DNA of 64,000 bases from Cenococcum geophilum 1.58 (Eukaryota > Ascomycota > Dothideomycetes > Gloniales > Gloniaceae): positions 620,001-684,000 of the forward strand of contig KV748201.1 of NCBI GenBank assembly GCA_001692895.1. The letters are read 5' to 3'. Of the stretch, positions 44,776 through 55,522 are shown piece after piece. Below the pieces are notes generated by a model, which saw only the letters and a program-made list of their open reading frames with translations, did not search any database and was not told the origin of the DNA. The number at the start of each line of letters is the position of its first letter. Position 1 is the stretch's first letter. Both the position numbers and the translations under genes were made by a program.

Positions 44776-46572
44776 ATGGCCATTCAATCAGGTCACTCAA
44801 AGGTTGAAGAGCTGACTCCTTTTAATGAGCCGAAAGTTCTTGAAATTACCGATTCTCGTACCGGAAAATGTTATTTCATTCCCATAGATCACAACGCTGT
44901 GTCAGCAATTCACTTTCAGCAAATAAAGGCTCCTGAGGACGTACAAAACCCAGCAAACCAAAACCAAAATGGGTTACGCGTCTTTGACCCTGGGTTTCAG
45001 AATACAGCAGTGAGCAAAAGCAACATCACTCATGTGTGCGTTCCCCTCTAGCTTCTCACAATGTTGTGAAGATTATATTACGGATATCTGACACCGGCGC
45101 ATAGAGATGGCCGGAAAGGCACTATTCAGTACCGAGGTATTCCGATTCAGGATCTGGTTGGTAAAGCGAAATTTATAGATACTGCGTTTCTACTCATCTG
45201 GGGACACCTTCCTTCACCAGAAGAGAGGGAAAAACTTCAGAGAGATTTGAACAGTACATCTTTGCCTTGCCAGCAAGTATTTGATGTGATCCGCACATTT
45301 CCGTAAGTTTCCGGTATATAAATTATATATTCTTTCCATTGAATTGACATGATACAGTCGCAGAGCCCCGCCGATGACCATGATAACTGCTGGACTGGCG
45401 GCGCTCTTGGGATCAAAGCGAGAGCTTATCCCAGCGCATATGGGGAAGAATTTGTATCTGCAAAATATGAAGCTTGTAGATCAGCAGATCGTAGAAGTGA
45501 TGGAGAATCTTGCAGTCATTTCTGCTGCTGCGTACTGCCACCATGAAGGCCGCACTTTCCGCAACCCCAGGTCTGATTTCTCGTACATTGAAAACCTCCT
45601 TTACATGATGGACCACGTGGACTCTGCTACAGGAGTACCACATCCCCATCATGTTGACTGCATGGAGCGGCTATGGGTTCTAGTTGCCGATCACGAGATG
45701 ACATGCTCGACAGCTGCTTTCCTGCAAACGGCATCTGCGCTGCCGGACCCCATTTCATGCCTCATATCTGCCATTAGTGCTGCATACGGTATTCTGCATG
45801 GTGGTGCAATCGAAATGGCGTACAGGAATATTGCCGAAGTCGGAGATATCGAGAATGTACAGCAGAAGATAGAGTCAGTGAAGTCTGGTAAAGAACGCCT
45901 TTTTGGCTACGGGCACCGCATCTATCGCGTTGTAGATCCTCGTTCAGACTTGCTATTAAGCAAGCAAGCCAAGCTGAGACCCCCAGCTTGGCTTGCTTGA
46001 ACCATATGCTTGCTTGTTGGCTTGCAAGCTAGCTTGGCTTGCTTGACTATTTCCATACGCTTGATTGATGACTAATCAAGCAAGCAAGCCAAGCCAACAA
46101 GCCAGCTTGCTTAATAGCAACTCTGTCCTCGTTCTATTTTTATCCGAGAGATCTTAGAGGAACTAGGAGAAGAAGTGAAGAAAGATCCCCTGCTAAGGAT
46201 CGCTTTCGAAATTGATCGTATTGCTTCAACGGACGAATACTTCACTTCTAGAAAGCTTAATCCAAATGCTGACCTATTCGCAAGTTTTGCATATAAAGCG
46301 ATGTAAGTCTTCAATGTAACTGGTACTATACCTTGACATAGCTAAGAATTGTTTATTGTAGGGGTTTCCCAGCTAACTTTATTCTGCCTCTATCTGTCAT
46401 ATCGCGGACACAGGGATTTATGGCTCATTGGCGCGAAGCAATGAGTACGTAGTCATATAATCTCTCTTTACGATCCCTATATTAATAAAATTTCATAGAT
46501 GGAGGGGCGCGTATTTGGCGTCCTCAGCAACTCTATACCGGTAAACTTGCCTCTAAATTAACAAAATTTTGA
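44776..46572 (+). pseudogene. Citrate/2-methylcitrate synthase-like gene, split by a MITE
   Basis: Would condense acetyl-CoA or another acyl-CoA with oxaloacetate. Exons: 44776-45035, 45105-45302, 45358-46302 (with the MITE), 46362-46444, 46499-46572. Introns have GTGCGT, GTAAGT, GTAAGT and GTACGT donors; CTGAC at 45088-45092 is a good branch site for intron 1. Without the 181 bp MITE and one 8 bp TSD the exons total 1371 nt, exactly 457 codons, with no stop. Family landmarks: VFDPGFQNTAVSKS, DGRKGTIQYRGIPI, LLIWGHLPSPEER, catalytic His in LHGGA (45797-45799), His in GYGHR (45914-45916), Asp in STDEYF (46232-46234), and end ARIWRPQQLYTG. There is no obvious mitochondrial presequence and no C-terminal SKL. 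As it stands, translation stops at 45998-46000, before the catalytic Asp. It could be a housekeeping paralogue or an alkylcitrate synthase of secondary metabolism; no cluster partners are visible. Confidence 0.9.
45945..46125. mobile_element. hAT-type MITE, 181 bp, in exon 3
   Basis: The ends are CAGACTTGCTATTAAGCAAG and, in complement, CAGAGTTGCTATTAAGCAAG (one mismatch). An 8 bp TSD, TCCTCGTT (45937-45944 and 46126-46133), is typical of hAT elements. The interior is built of AAGCAAGC/GCTTGCTT repeats and could fold into a long hairpin. No coding capacity. Not RIP-mutated. Confidence 0.92.
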
Positions 46573-46956
46573 GAATAAGGAGCTGGCTTTTCATGGATTA
46601 TAGCATTACATAGACTAAAGGCACTTCTTACTATAAAATACGATTCATTGAATCCAAATACCTGCATCCTAGAGGGTAGATTCTACTTTCTGCCGGGCAT
46701 ATTGTGACGCTTTCCAAGAAATCTTCACATAGGCTGATGCTAGAACAAACAAAATTCTAGATAATTCGAATATAATTTTACTTCTAAAGCAGGCGAAAAT
46801 ATAACCATATATCAAATGATGCCGAGGCTACCTTTTGCGAAAAGATTACTTTAGTGATGTGCACGACCAGCTTCTACAGCGAGCGCTATAAAATTTTAAT
46901 TCGGTACGCGCATCTAATCTCGCTTAATTGCCACCAACTATATATTATTTACCTCA
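46573..46956. other. Intergenic sequence downstream of the citrate synthase gene
   Basis: AT-rich but with normal CpA/TpG content, so not RIP-mutated. No ORF, RNA gene or repeat seen. Probably the 3' UTR and remaining single-copy flank of the gene. Confidence 0.6.
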
Positions 46957-47066
46957 GCAAGCTCAGACCATAGAATTAGTTAGCGGACATACGTATATCC
47001 GCGAGCGGATATCGCTAACCCTTTTTTGTTAAAAGGTTAATTCTATAGTCTAAGAGACTTTGCCAA
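46957..47066. repeat. Nested palindrome at the left end of the DUF6589 region
   Basis: Outer arms CTCAGACCATAGAATTA (46962-46978) and the near complement TTAATTCTATAGTCTAAGAG (47037-47056). Middle arms GTTAGCG (46979-46985) and CGCTAAC (47013-47019). Inner perfect ATATCCGC-GA-GCGGATAT (46995-47012). RIP-type composition starts about here, so this is the likely terminus of a mobile element. A further TAGCGGACG/CGTCCGCTA pair lies at 47315-47323 and 47346-47354. Confidence 0.7.
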
Positions 47067-47359
47067 CGTTTTCTTAAGCAATATAACTTATTTTATATAT
47101 AGAGCAGTTACCTTTTTTAACAAAATTAATCTATACCCCTACAACAGCTATTATCTTAGAAATACCATTAAATTAATCCGCAGAAGCAGCTCTATAATCA
47201 ATTAATATATCTACCCCATTAGCCCCCGGGATATTAAGTAATAAGCGCCGCCAAACGGGTAATATGTTAATAATTAAATTGCCCGCCCCCGCTATAAATA
47301 TAGTATTAGTTAACTAGCGGACGCCTACCTAAATGCTAACTAGACCGTCCGCTAAGCGG

Positions 47360-49930
47360 ATATTAAAGGAAGAGAAGATTAGAGTTATTTTAGAGCATTT
47401 ACGGGACTGGCATTAGACCTTTAATAACCTTTCTTTAGTATAGCTATAGCTTAGTGCTAATAAAAAATAAGGCGTAAAAAAAGATAAGGCGCAGAAAAGG
47501 AAGGCAAAAAAGAAGAAGGTAAAGGGGCTTATTGCTACCCTTCTAGGGGACAAAGAAATCTGTAATACAATTATAGAGACTACGGATATCTATTTAGAAC
47601 TAATTAGTACGGTTATAAATACTCTTTATAAAGAGCTTTGTAATCTTTAGCAAAAGACGGTTATTTTTAGTCCATAGAAGTTAGATCTAGAGTTTAAAGA
47701 CGTTTAACTCTTATAGGGCTATAAGGCAATTAGCTAATATGCCCCTCTACTCTACCAACTAATAGAAGAATTATTAGCATAATTAAAAACTAATAGATTA
47801 CGAAAACCGCACCTAGGGCGGATTATTCTTCTTATATCCATCCTTTTATTAGGCCGCGCTTAAAGCTCTACTAACTATTTTACTTAGCTTCTTAGTCTCT
47901 ATCTTTAAGGTATAGGTGTAAAGCATTAGGTTCTATTACTATTTTATGGACTAGGGCTTATTAATAAATATATAACGCTTAACTACTAAAAGATAGAATT
48001 AGCCAAACGCTTTAAGGAAGGTTATAATACTAGCGGCGGATATACTAGCGCTAACGTTATTAAAGACTTACCTCTAATTAATATCCGCTTTTAATAATAT
48101 CTATATTATATATAATAATTTTAACTACCTTAAGCGAACGCGATATTAGTTAATTAGAGACACTAGTATTTTCTATTTCTATACTACTAGAAAGCTTATC
48201 CGCGGATCCTATATTCCCCCTAGTAGCCTTCTTTAAAGTATACTATATAACCGGGTGTAACTTCGGATTAAGGATATTGCTAAGGCGCCAGGTAATATAT
48301 ATAATAGTGTTTAGAATCGGATATCTATATTTATAATTATAGATGCTTTACAAAGCGCATATCCGGCTACTGTAAATAGTATTTTTAAATCTAATACTAA
48401 GCTAGAATATCCGCGTATACTAGAGATTAATATTCTACTATCCGTAAAGACAACGTATATAAACCTAGGCCCTATTATAGAGAGCGAGGCTTCTATAAAT
48501 AGTAACTACCGTATACTTAAGACAATATTCCTAGAGCAACTATAACTTAATTATAATAACGATTTCTAAAACTAATTATATCTGGTATATAGTAACCAGA
48601 AAACCATAAAGCTTATCTATACCTATAAGCAAAAGTAGGTAGAGGCTGCGCTCTTATATAATAGCTACTATTAGGTACTACCTATTCTAGGTCTTTGGCA
48701 CCTTTAGTTAAACTTCCTATATATAATTATAAGGACTTTCTTTAGTGGTAAGCAATATGCGTAGTAGTACTCTACGCTCTATACTTATATAAATTACCTT
48801 AGGCGATAAAATATTTCTATAGAGCACTCTCCCTTCTACTATCTTAAAGAGCTAGTACTGCATAGTTTTAATACGCGTATTATTGCGCTCTTCTTAATAT
48901 ATATCTGCAATAGGCTTAACATCCATAAAGAAGGCGCGGTTAAAAGATATATTAGATCCTTAATACCCGAGCAGTTTCTATAGCATATTAAGGATATCCG
49001 CGCAGCGGGTTTTAGCTTTAAAGTTAGCCGTAAGGCTAATAAATTAGTTTCTCCGTAAACCTCCGCCTGTAGAGGTTCTTAAATTATAAATTAATTACTT
49101 ATAAAACCCAGCTCCACTACTATAAGCTAGCCCGCTTAGATTGTTAATATAGAGTTCTTTAATTATATTCGGTATTTATAGGTGGTTAAAATATATAAAG
49201 TGTTAAAATATGCTATTAAGTATGCGGATATCGGCCTTCTAAAGCGTATAATTGCCCGCCTTTACCTTTACTTTACCGGATTAAAGAGTAATAACTACGT
49301 ATCTAAAATAATGTACTTCTAGAGGTTAATTATAACAGAGGTGTATAATCTAGTACTTTAGCGGGCTATACTTGTGAACGGGTTAATTAATAATCGCGGA
49401 GAGCCGAATAGCTTTTTTAAAGCTAATTAACTTAATAAACTACTAAATCTTCAGCTAAAGGAGCTACTCTAATCACGCAGAAACTCAACCTTTAAAATAG
49501 ACTCTCTATTTAGGTAGAGTGTTCTTACTATAAGCTATACTAGACCTCTTTATGCTAAGTTTAAGGGCGCATTTAGTAAGTAGACGATATCTGATTATAT
49601 AATTAAGCCTCCTACGGTTAATATCTAGTCCCTTACGGATATAATTGCTAAGGACTTAATTATACGTTAGCGTGTACGGGATATTAGGTTTAAGGCACCT
49701 ACTATTCTTTAACTTAGATTAGAGCGGCTCTTATAGGGCGGCATTACTAATTTTAATATGCGGATATCTTATATTAGCGGTTTACTATACAACCCTTATA
49801 AGGACGGATTTAATAAGGCTATAGATAATATGCCGAAGGACTTTTAAATGCTTAGGCTTATAGTACGTTTCTATCTTAATATATTAAGCGAGTTCTTTTA
49901 TTAATATTAATTCTAACCAGCATATAATCT
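47360..49930 (+). pseudogene. DUF6589-family protein gene, RIP-degraded
   Basis: The first part is basic (KDKAQKRKAKKKKVKGLIAT). It is followed by GRIILLISILLLGRA and LLSLYLxGIGVKHxVLLLFYGLGLINKYITLN, the N-terminal pattern of DUF6589 proteins. Near 48540-48740 comes YLVYSNQKTIKLIYTYKQK and PILGLWHLxLNFLYIIIRT. Near 48900 comes LNIHKEGAVKRYIRSLIPEQ. Near 49370-49450 comes NGLINNRGEPNSFFKANxLN, matching the family's N-x-L-V-N-x-x-G-x-P-N-S pattern, then LLNLQLKELL. Assignment is from remembered family motifs, not a search. The role of DUF6589 is not established; in fungi it is frequent in repeats. Many TAG/TAA codons. Confidence 0.65.
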
Positions 49931-49986
49931 TCTTAGTACGTAGTATATAACGTAGCAGTTAGCTATTTTATAGTACGGATATATAA

Positions 49987-50058
49987 ATATCTTCATCTTA
50001 GCTTATACGGATATCTTTATCTTAGCTTATACGGATATCTTTACCTTAGCTTATACGG
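49987..50058. repeat. 24 bp repeat x3, first array
   Basis: Three units of ATATCTTTATCTTAGCTTAT plus ACGG, so each junction recreates CGGATAT. The array recurs at 51955-52026, 1968 bp downstream. Confidence 0.85.
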
Positions 50059-50214
50059 ATATTATAATATTAATTAAGTATATTTATTAAATTTAAGACG
50101 GAGACTTAATTCCTATATATATAGTAGCAAAAAGGTAAAAGCTACTATTTTATTATTATAAACCCGCAATAATAGCCAACCCATAGCAATAGCTAACTTA
50201 TATCTACTTATTTA

Positions 50215-50640
50215 ATATCTAGTAGCCCAGTATTATATATAAGTGTAGTAACACTACGCCTTAGGAACGCAAGCTTATCCTTTATCTTACTTAGAAAATC
50301 TCTAAACTTATTTAACCGGCGGTTTATAGCTTAAATATCTTTTACTATATTAGTCACCTATTTATAAACTATATTAATACACACAAAAACAGTGATTGCT
50401 AAATATACCCTAATAGATCCTATGCTAGCGAAAGCGGTAATAGTAATAGCAGCACCTAGCGTGCTAGTAATTAGTAAAAGAGTTAGAGGAGAAGCGGCAG
50501 AGTAGGTACCTCTACGGCCGCGCGTACTACTGTAAGTAGAAGTCTTAATAGGGGTAGAGGTCTTAGTAGGGGGGGGAGGCGTAGTAGCGTGGGCGGGGAT
50601 AGTATGAGAACGAAGCTATACGGATATTAGTAATATCCGT
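50215..50640 (-). pseudogene. Unknown coiled-coil-like protein, copy 1
   Basis: The minus strand reads a serine/proline/leucine-rich start, then ITAFASIGSIRVYLAITVFV. A helical segment follows: VTNIVKDIxAINRRLNKFRD and FLSKIKDKLAFLRRSVTTLI, then YNTGLLDI. The copy at 52190-52500 has most of the same residues (AIDRQLNKFGDSLSKIKDK, LTFLRRGVTALIRNARLLDI), a pattern that suggests past selection on a protein. Family not recognised. Confidence 0.45.
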
Positions 50641-51266
50641 ATTATTAACATAGGTACTATACCTTCTTAGTAGGCGTTTTAGCTAGATTATTAGTAGAAG
50701 TTAATTTTGCATATTTTCTACCCTAAGGTATAACTGGCTTAGGATTTAGTAAACCTTCCTATACGCGTGTTAGCTAATAGAATAATGGTATACTATTAGC
50801 ATATACCTTTCCATACAACCTGCCACCCACACAATATCTTAAGCATACACCCCTAAAATAAGGCCTAGAGTCCTTCTTATAAACGCGGCATTTATAGCTA
50901 TACTTCTTATATAGAGTATATAGCGGATTACACAGCTCACTAAAGCTACCCTTAATATTCTAGACGTATGTTAATATCCGCTAGCAACTTTCCTTTATAT
51001 TCTCCTAAACACTAGCTTTTAGAGTATACCATTTATTCACTAACGGCACTTAGATAGGAAGGCGCTTGTTTATACTTATAGTGCTACAAAGATTATAAGG
51101 GCTGTGGAGATTATAAGAGGATAAAGGAGGGCTTTTAGGAGAGTTAGCGTTATTAAAATTACTCTCTTTATCGTTATCTAGGGTCTCTAATATTTCTGTT
51201 AGGTTACTATAAGAGGTAAATTAGTAAACAAGACGTTAAGGCAGTATAACTAACATATACGATTTA

Positions 51267-51560
51267 ATGGCTATCTTAGCCTTTAGATTTGTATTAGCAG
51301 CCTTTTTAGCCTACTTTCTAAGAAAAGAAGATAAACGAGCCTTATTAAGCCTCCTTTTAGAAGTATTAGGTAGCAGCAATAGAGAGGTAGATAGCGAAGA
51401 AGCGGATAGCGAAGAGGCTAATAGCAAAGATATAGGCAACGGAAAGATAGGCAGCAAAAAGGTGCGCGGATTTTTAGCAGATTTTACTTTATCCGTATTT
51501 TTATTATCTACTAAATCCTATAAAGAGCGCTTTAGTATATATTTTCTAAAATCACATTAG
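51267..51560 (+). CDS. R1 small ORF, copy b (unknown protein, 97 aa, open)
   Basis: The best preserved of three copies (others 2900-3181 and about 53182-53468). Hydrophobic N-terminus (ILAFRFVLAAFLAYFLRKED), a leucine-rich segment, an SEEADSEEANSKD-type acidic repeat, then GFLADFTLSVFLLSTKSYKE and FSIYFLKSH. Copy c expands a VGSKEVGGKE-type repeat in the same place. Indels between copies are in multiples of three. Upstream there is no recognisable promoter. It might be a signal-anchored small protein or an exon; function unknown. Confidence 0.5.
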   Translation: MAILAFRFVLAAFLAYFLRKEDKRALLSLLLEVLGSSNREVDSEEADSEEANSKDIGNGKIGSKKVRGFLADFTLSVFLLSTKSYKERFSIYFLKSH

Positions 51561-51593
51561 CTATAGGCATAATTTAGTATTAGAAAGCTTACT

Positions 51594-51780
51594 CTTTAGG
51601 AATAGAGTCTAAAGGCTTAATAAGAGTAGCTATAGCGTGCTTAACAGCATCCTTATTCATTTCGCGCATATTAAGTTCCTTAACTGCCTCGCTGCTGTTG
51701 CTTATATTAATATCATTTATAGGCGTAAATAAAGGCATCGTAGATAGTAGAATGCTAGGAGACAGTAGATAAAATAATAA
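51594..51780 (-). pseudogene. R1 convergent small ORF, copy b
   Basis: Minus strand reads FYLLSPSILLSTMPLFTPIN, VKELNMREMNKDAVKHAIAT and KPLDSIPKE, diverged from the copies at 3210-3395 and 53488-53685 but with the same layout. Start codon unclear. Confidence 0.4.
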
Positions 51781-52189
51781 TAATAAAGTTTACGGTACGG
51801 TGCTGTAAGGTAAAAAGTTAGTAGAGGAAGAAGATATGCAGAGGTTAATTTAAGGTAAATATCCAATCTGCAAATTTTATTAAAACAGCGCACTAACAAA
51901 TAATCGCTGCTATAGTAACTTACCTTAGTAAACATCAGCGGTGTAGATATATAAATATCTTTATCTTAGCTTATGCAGATATCTTTATCCTAGCTTATAC
52001 GGATATCTTTATTCTAGCTTATACAGATATTATAATATTAATTAAGTATATCTATTAAATATAAGGCAGAGACTTAATTTATACATAATAGCAGAGAGGT
52101 AAAAACTACTATTTTATTGCTTTAAACCCGTAATAATAGCTAACCCGCAGTAATAGCTAACCTATATCTACTTAAATTCTATATCTAGT

Positions 52190-52500
52190 AACCTAGCGTT
52201 ACGTATAAGCGCAGTAACACCACGCCTTAGGAACGTAAGCTTATCCTTTATCTTACTTAGAGAATCTCCAAACTTATTTAACTGGCGGTCTATAGCTTAA
52301 ATATTTTTCGCTATATTAGTTACCTGTTTACCAACTATATTAACGCGCGTGGAAATAGTAATTACTAAATATATCCTAACAGATTTTGTGCGAGTAGAAG
52401 TACTAGAAGCAGCACTAGACGTGCTAGGAATTAATAAAAGAGTAGAAGTCTTTAAGGGAGGGGAGGTCTCTAGAGGGGGGATAGTGCGGGTATAAAGCTA
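52190..52500 (-). pseudogene. Unknown coiled-coil-like protein, copy 2
   Basis: Minus strand reads VNIVGKQVTNIAKNI, AIDRQLNKFGDSLSKIKDK, LTFLRRGVTALIRNARLLDI. Fewer stops than copy 1 in this part. Same position relative to the 24 bp array and R1 as copy 1. Confidence 0.45.
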
Positions 52501-53181
52501 TACGGATATCAGCAGTATCCGTATTATTAAAATGCGGATATTATACCTTACTAGGTGTTTCAGCCAGATTACTAGCAGAAGCTAATTACGTATGTTTTTA
52601 GCGCTAAGGTATAACCGGCTCTGGTTTTAGCAAACTATCCTATATACGTATTAGCTAATAGAATAATAGTATACTATTAACATATATAGTATATACCTTT
52701 TCGCATAACCTACTACCTAAGCGATATCTTAAGCATATACCTCTAAAATAAGGTCTAGAGTCCTACTTATAAACGCAATATTTATAGTCTTACTTAATAT
52801 ATAGAGCGTATAGCAGATCGCGCAGTATACTAGAGCTACCCTTAATATTCTAGACGTAGGTATATATCCGCTAGTAAGCTTCCTTTATATTCTCCTAAGC
52901 ACTAGCTTTTAGGGTATACCATTTATTTACTAACAGCACTTAAATAGGAAGGCGCTTATTTATATTAATATTAGACATTATAGCTTAGGCCGTCTACGTA
53001 CTATAGAGCTTATAAGGGCTATAGAGATTATAAGAGAATAGAGGAGGGCTTTTAGGAGAGTCGGCGTTATTAAGATTGCTCTCTTTATCATCATCTAAAA
53101 TCTCCAACATTTCTATTAGGTTACTATAAGAGGTAAATTAATAGACAAGATACTAAAATAGTATAATTAACATATACGATT

Positions 53182-53468
53182 TAAAGGCTATCTTATACTA
53201 AACATTTTGCGTAGCAATTCTATTAGCCTACCTCTTAAGAGAAGTAGAAGTATAACGATAATTAAACTTTTTAGAAGTAGTAGGCGGCGAAGAGGTAGGT
53301 GGTAAAGAGGTAGGCAGTAAAGAAGTAGGCGGTAAAGAAGTAGGTAGTAAAGAGCTAGGCAGTAAACAGGTAAGCGGATTTCCAGCGGATTTCGTAATAG
53401 CCTTATTATAGTACTCTACTAGATCTAACAAAGAGTGTTTTAGTATATATTTCCTAAAATTATATTAG
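53182..53468 (+). pseudogene. R1 small ORF, copy c (start codon lost)
   Basis: ATG of copy b reads AAG here. Retains AILLAYLLREVE, an expanded EEVGGKEVGSKEVGGKEVGS repeat, FPADFVIALL and FSIYFLKLY. The minus-strand frame at 53228-53431 is a proline/serine shadow of the repeat. Confidence 0.4.
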
Positions 53469-53487
53469 CTATAGGCATAATTTAGTA

Positions 53488-53685
53488 TTAGAAAGCTAAC
53501 TCTTTAGACAAAAACCCTAAAGGATTAGTGAAAGAAAGGGCGTCCTTAAAAGCGTCCTTAATTATTTTATTATTAACGTCGCGTATATTAAGTTCCTTAA
53601 CTAAATAACTATTAAACGTGTTTAGAGGTATAAAAAAAGGCATTATAGATAGTAGTATGCTAATAGACAGTAGACGAAATAACAA
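53488..53685 (-). CDS. R1 convergent small ORF, copy c (65 aa, open)
   Basis: MLFRLLSISILLSIMPFFIP, then LVKELNIRDVNNKIIKDAFK and NPLGFLSKE. About three quarters of the residues match the 3210-3395 copy by eye. Hydrophobic N-terminus. Function unknown. Confidence 0.4.
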   Translation of the reverse strand: MLFRLLSISILLSIMPFFIPLNTFNSYLVKELNIRDVNNKIIKDAFKDALSFTNPLGFLSKELAF

Positions 53686-54105
53686 TAATAAAGTTTGCGG
53701 TATAATGCTATAAAGTAAAAGGTGCGGAGGTTAATTAAAGGTAAATATCCGCGCTGCCAATTTTATTAAATTAGCTTACTAATAAGTAATTGCTATAGTA
53801 ACTTACCTTAGTAAATATTAACCACCTTATAAACGCTTATTTGTAACGCGCAAATCCTTTATAGTTAAGTTACTACTAATTAAGGTTAGTGGGCGCCGTC
53901 TAGTTAACTTACAAAGTAATATTAATATAGAATTACCGCCTAATTAAGGTGCTAAAGAAGGGTTATAAGCGGATATTAGGTTCACTTAGTAAGCGGATTT
54001 TTTACTTTTAAAGTGCGCAAATACATTCTTTTATTTTCTCTTACTATAAGGCAGATCTGCTATTAGCTAAGAATCTTAAGGTATAGTAGCCTAAGAAGAA
54101 CGGAT

Positions 54106-55507
54106 GTTATCTAGTTATAAGGATTGTAAGACACTTAAACTAAATGGCTAATATAATATAGGTTCTATAGGTTTTAGGAGCTTTAGGTATAAACCTTAGT
54201 ATCTCTCTAAATAAGACTCTAATGGACTATTTAAATACGTATACGGAGATTAACACTTAACACCCAGACATTAATTAGAGCTCTACCCTAGTCCTAGTTA
54301 AGTTAATAAATAAGTGAAATGCTAAGGAATATTAAATACTAACCTACTAAAGCTGCGTTATATTTAAAACCAAGGGTAGAGATTAAGCACTAGGCTGTAG
54401 GTTTTAAGCTACACTTAGTTTAGAGAGCGGAGATTAAATATTAGACTATAAATTCTAGGCTATACCTAATTTAGAAGGCGGGGATTAAGTATTAGTATAT
54501 AAACTCTAAACTGCGCCTAGTTTAGAGGGCGGAGATTAAGTATTAGCCTATAAACCCTAAGCCTTAGAGTTTCCTAAAAGCGGAGATCTGGTACTATATT
54601 ATAAATTATAAATTTCCAGATTTTATACCACCTAGGAACTAGTACTATACTACAGATTTTAAACTTTAGAATTTTTTATAATTAGAGATCCGGTGCTATA
54701 TTACGAATATTAAACCTTAGGTTTATTTAAAAGTTAAGACTTAGTATTGCACTATAAGCTCTAATACTCAGACTACCCTAAAGATTTAGATTTAATGCTC
54801 CACTATAAGTTTTAATATCTAGATTACTCTAAGGGCTAAGACCTAATATTACGCTATAAGCTCTAATATCCAGATTATTCTAAGGGTTAAGATATAGAGC
54901 TACCTTATAAGCTATAATACCTAGCCTACCCTAGAGACTAGTTTCTAATGCTATAGTATAGACTTAGATATCCTAGAGCTATAGGGAGTTAATATCTATT
55001 ATTATAATATAGACCCTAATATCCGAGAGGCCGATACTTAATACCGGATAATAGACGCTGATTATTACCCTAGGGCTGTTAATACCCAGCCTAATTTTAA
55101 GATCCTAGATATCCGTTATGGGGTTTTAGTATACTTAGCCTAAAGGTATTCTGCTAGCTAGAGTTTAGGCTAGCCAGCTACGCATTCCTACTAGACGTAG
55201 GCTAAAAAGGTAATAGTATCAGCAGCCCTACATGCGGATTTTCGGTAGATATTGATTAAGGTAGCTAGGCTACTTATATTTACGGACTTTAAGCTACCAA
55301 TACTATACGCCTCTCCGCTACCCTAGACTATGGTAATATCCACTCTACGCTATCTTTTAATTTGCTTACTAATACTAATAGCTAGCTCTCTACCTAATTT
55401 ACCTTTTCTACCTCCTTTTAAATAAAGGTAATAAACTTATTTAGATTATTACTAAGCTAACCATAATCCTAATTAGGTAGGTTTTTCTTAAGTGCCTTAT
55501 AACTAGT
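54106..55507. other. RIP-degraded spacer between R1c and SINE-like B
   Basis: Apart from the 51 bp array I see no recognisable gene. Short pyrimidine/purine-biased repeats dominate. It may be internal sequence of the same large element, as it lies between the DUF6589 and RecQ remnants. Confidence 0.4.
54376..54630. repeat. 51 bp tandem repeat, five units
   Basis: Units start with GCGGAGATTAAGTATTAG-like words at 54376, 54427, 54478, 54529 and 54580, exactly 51 bp apart. Consensus continues with TATAAACCCTAAGC and TTTAGAGG. 51 is a multiple of three, but both strands carry stops. Related, more degenerate repeats (CTATAAGCTCTAATATCC) extend to about 55000. Confidence 0.8.
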
Positions 55508-55522
55508 TATATACTAGGCGCA

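Larger units (their letters stand above)
49970..51940. repeat. Tandem unit 1 (24 bp array, coiled-coil ORF, R1b)
   Basis: First of two direct copies. It includes the 24 bp array, a degraded minus-strand ORF, and R1b (about 50790-51940). R1b lacks the last part of R1, because unit 2 starts there. RIP-type differences and small indels separate the units. Confidence 0.75.
51941..53935. repeat. Tandem unit 2 (24 bp array, coiled-coil ORF, R1c)
   Basis: Second direct copy; the offset is 1968 bp at the 24 bp array (51955-52026). R1c continues past the point where R1b stops, to about 54105, and preserves the unoccupied Gypsy A target at about 53930-53945. Confidence 0.75.

Noticed and set aside
45349..45652. 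Two overlapping ORFs (plus and minus strand) over citrate synthase exon 3
   Set aside because: Out-of-frame and antisense shadows of a well-supported exon.
46111..46314. 67-codon minus-strand ORF
   Set aside because: Antisense to exon 3 after the MITE, where the plus strand reads conserved citrate synthase motifs.
51717..51935. 72-codon minus-strand ORF
   Set aside because: Frame-shifted relative to the R1 convergent ORF conserved in the other copies; tyrosine-rich low-complexity translation.
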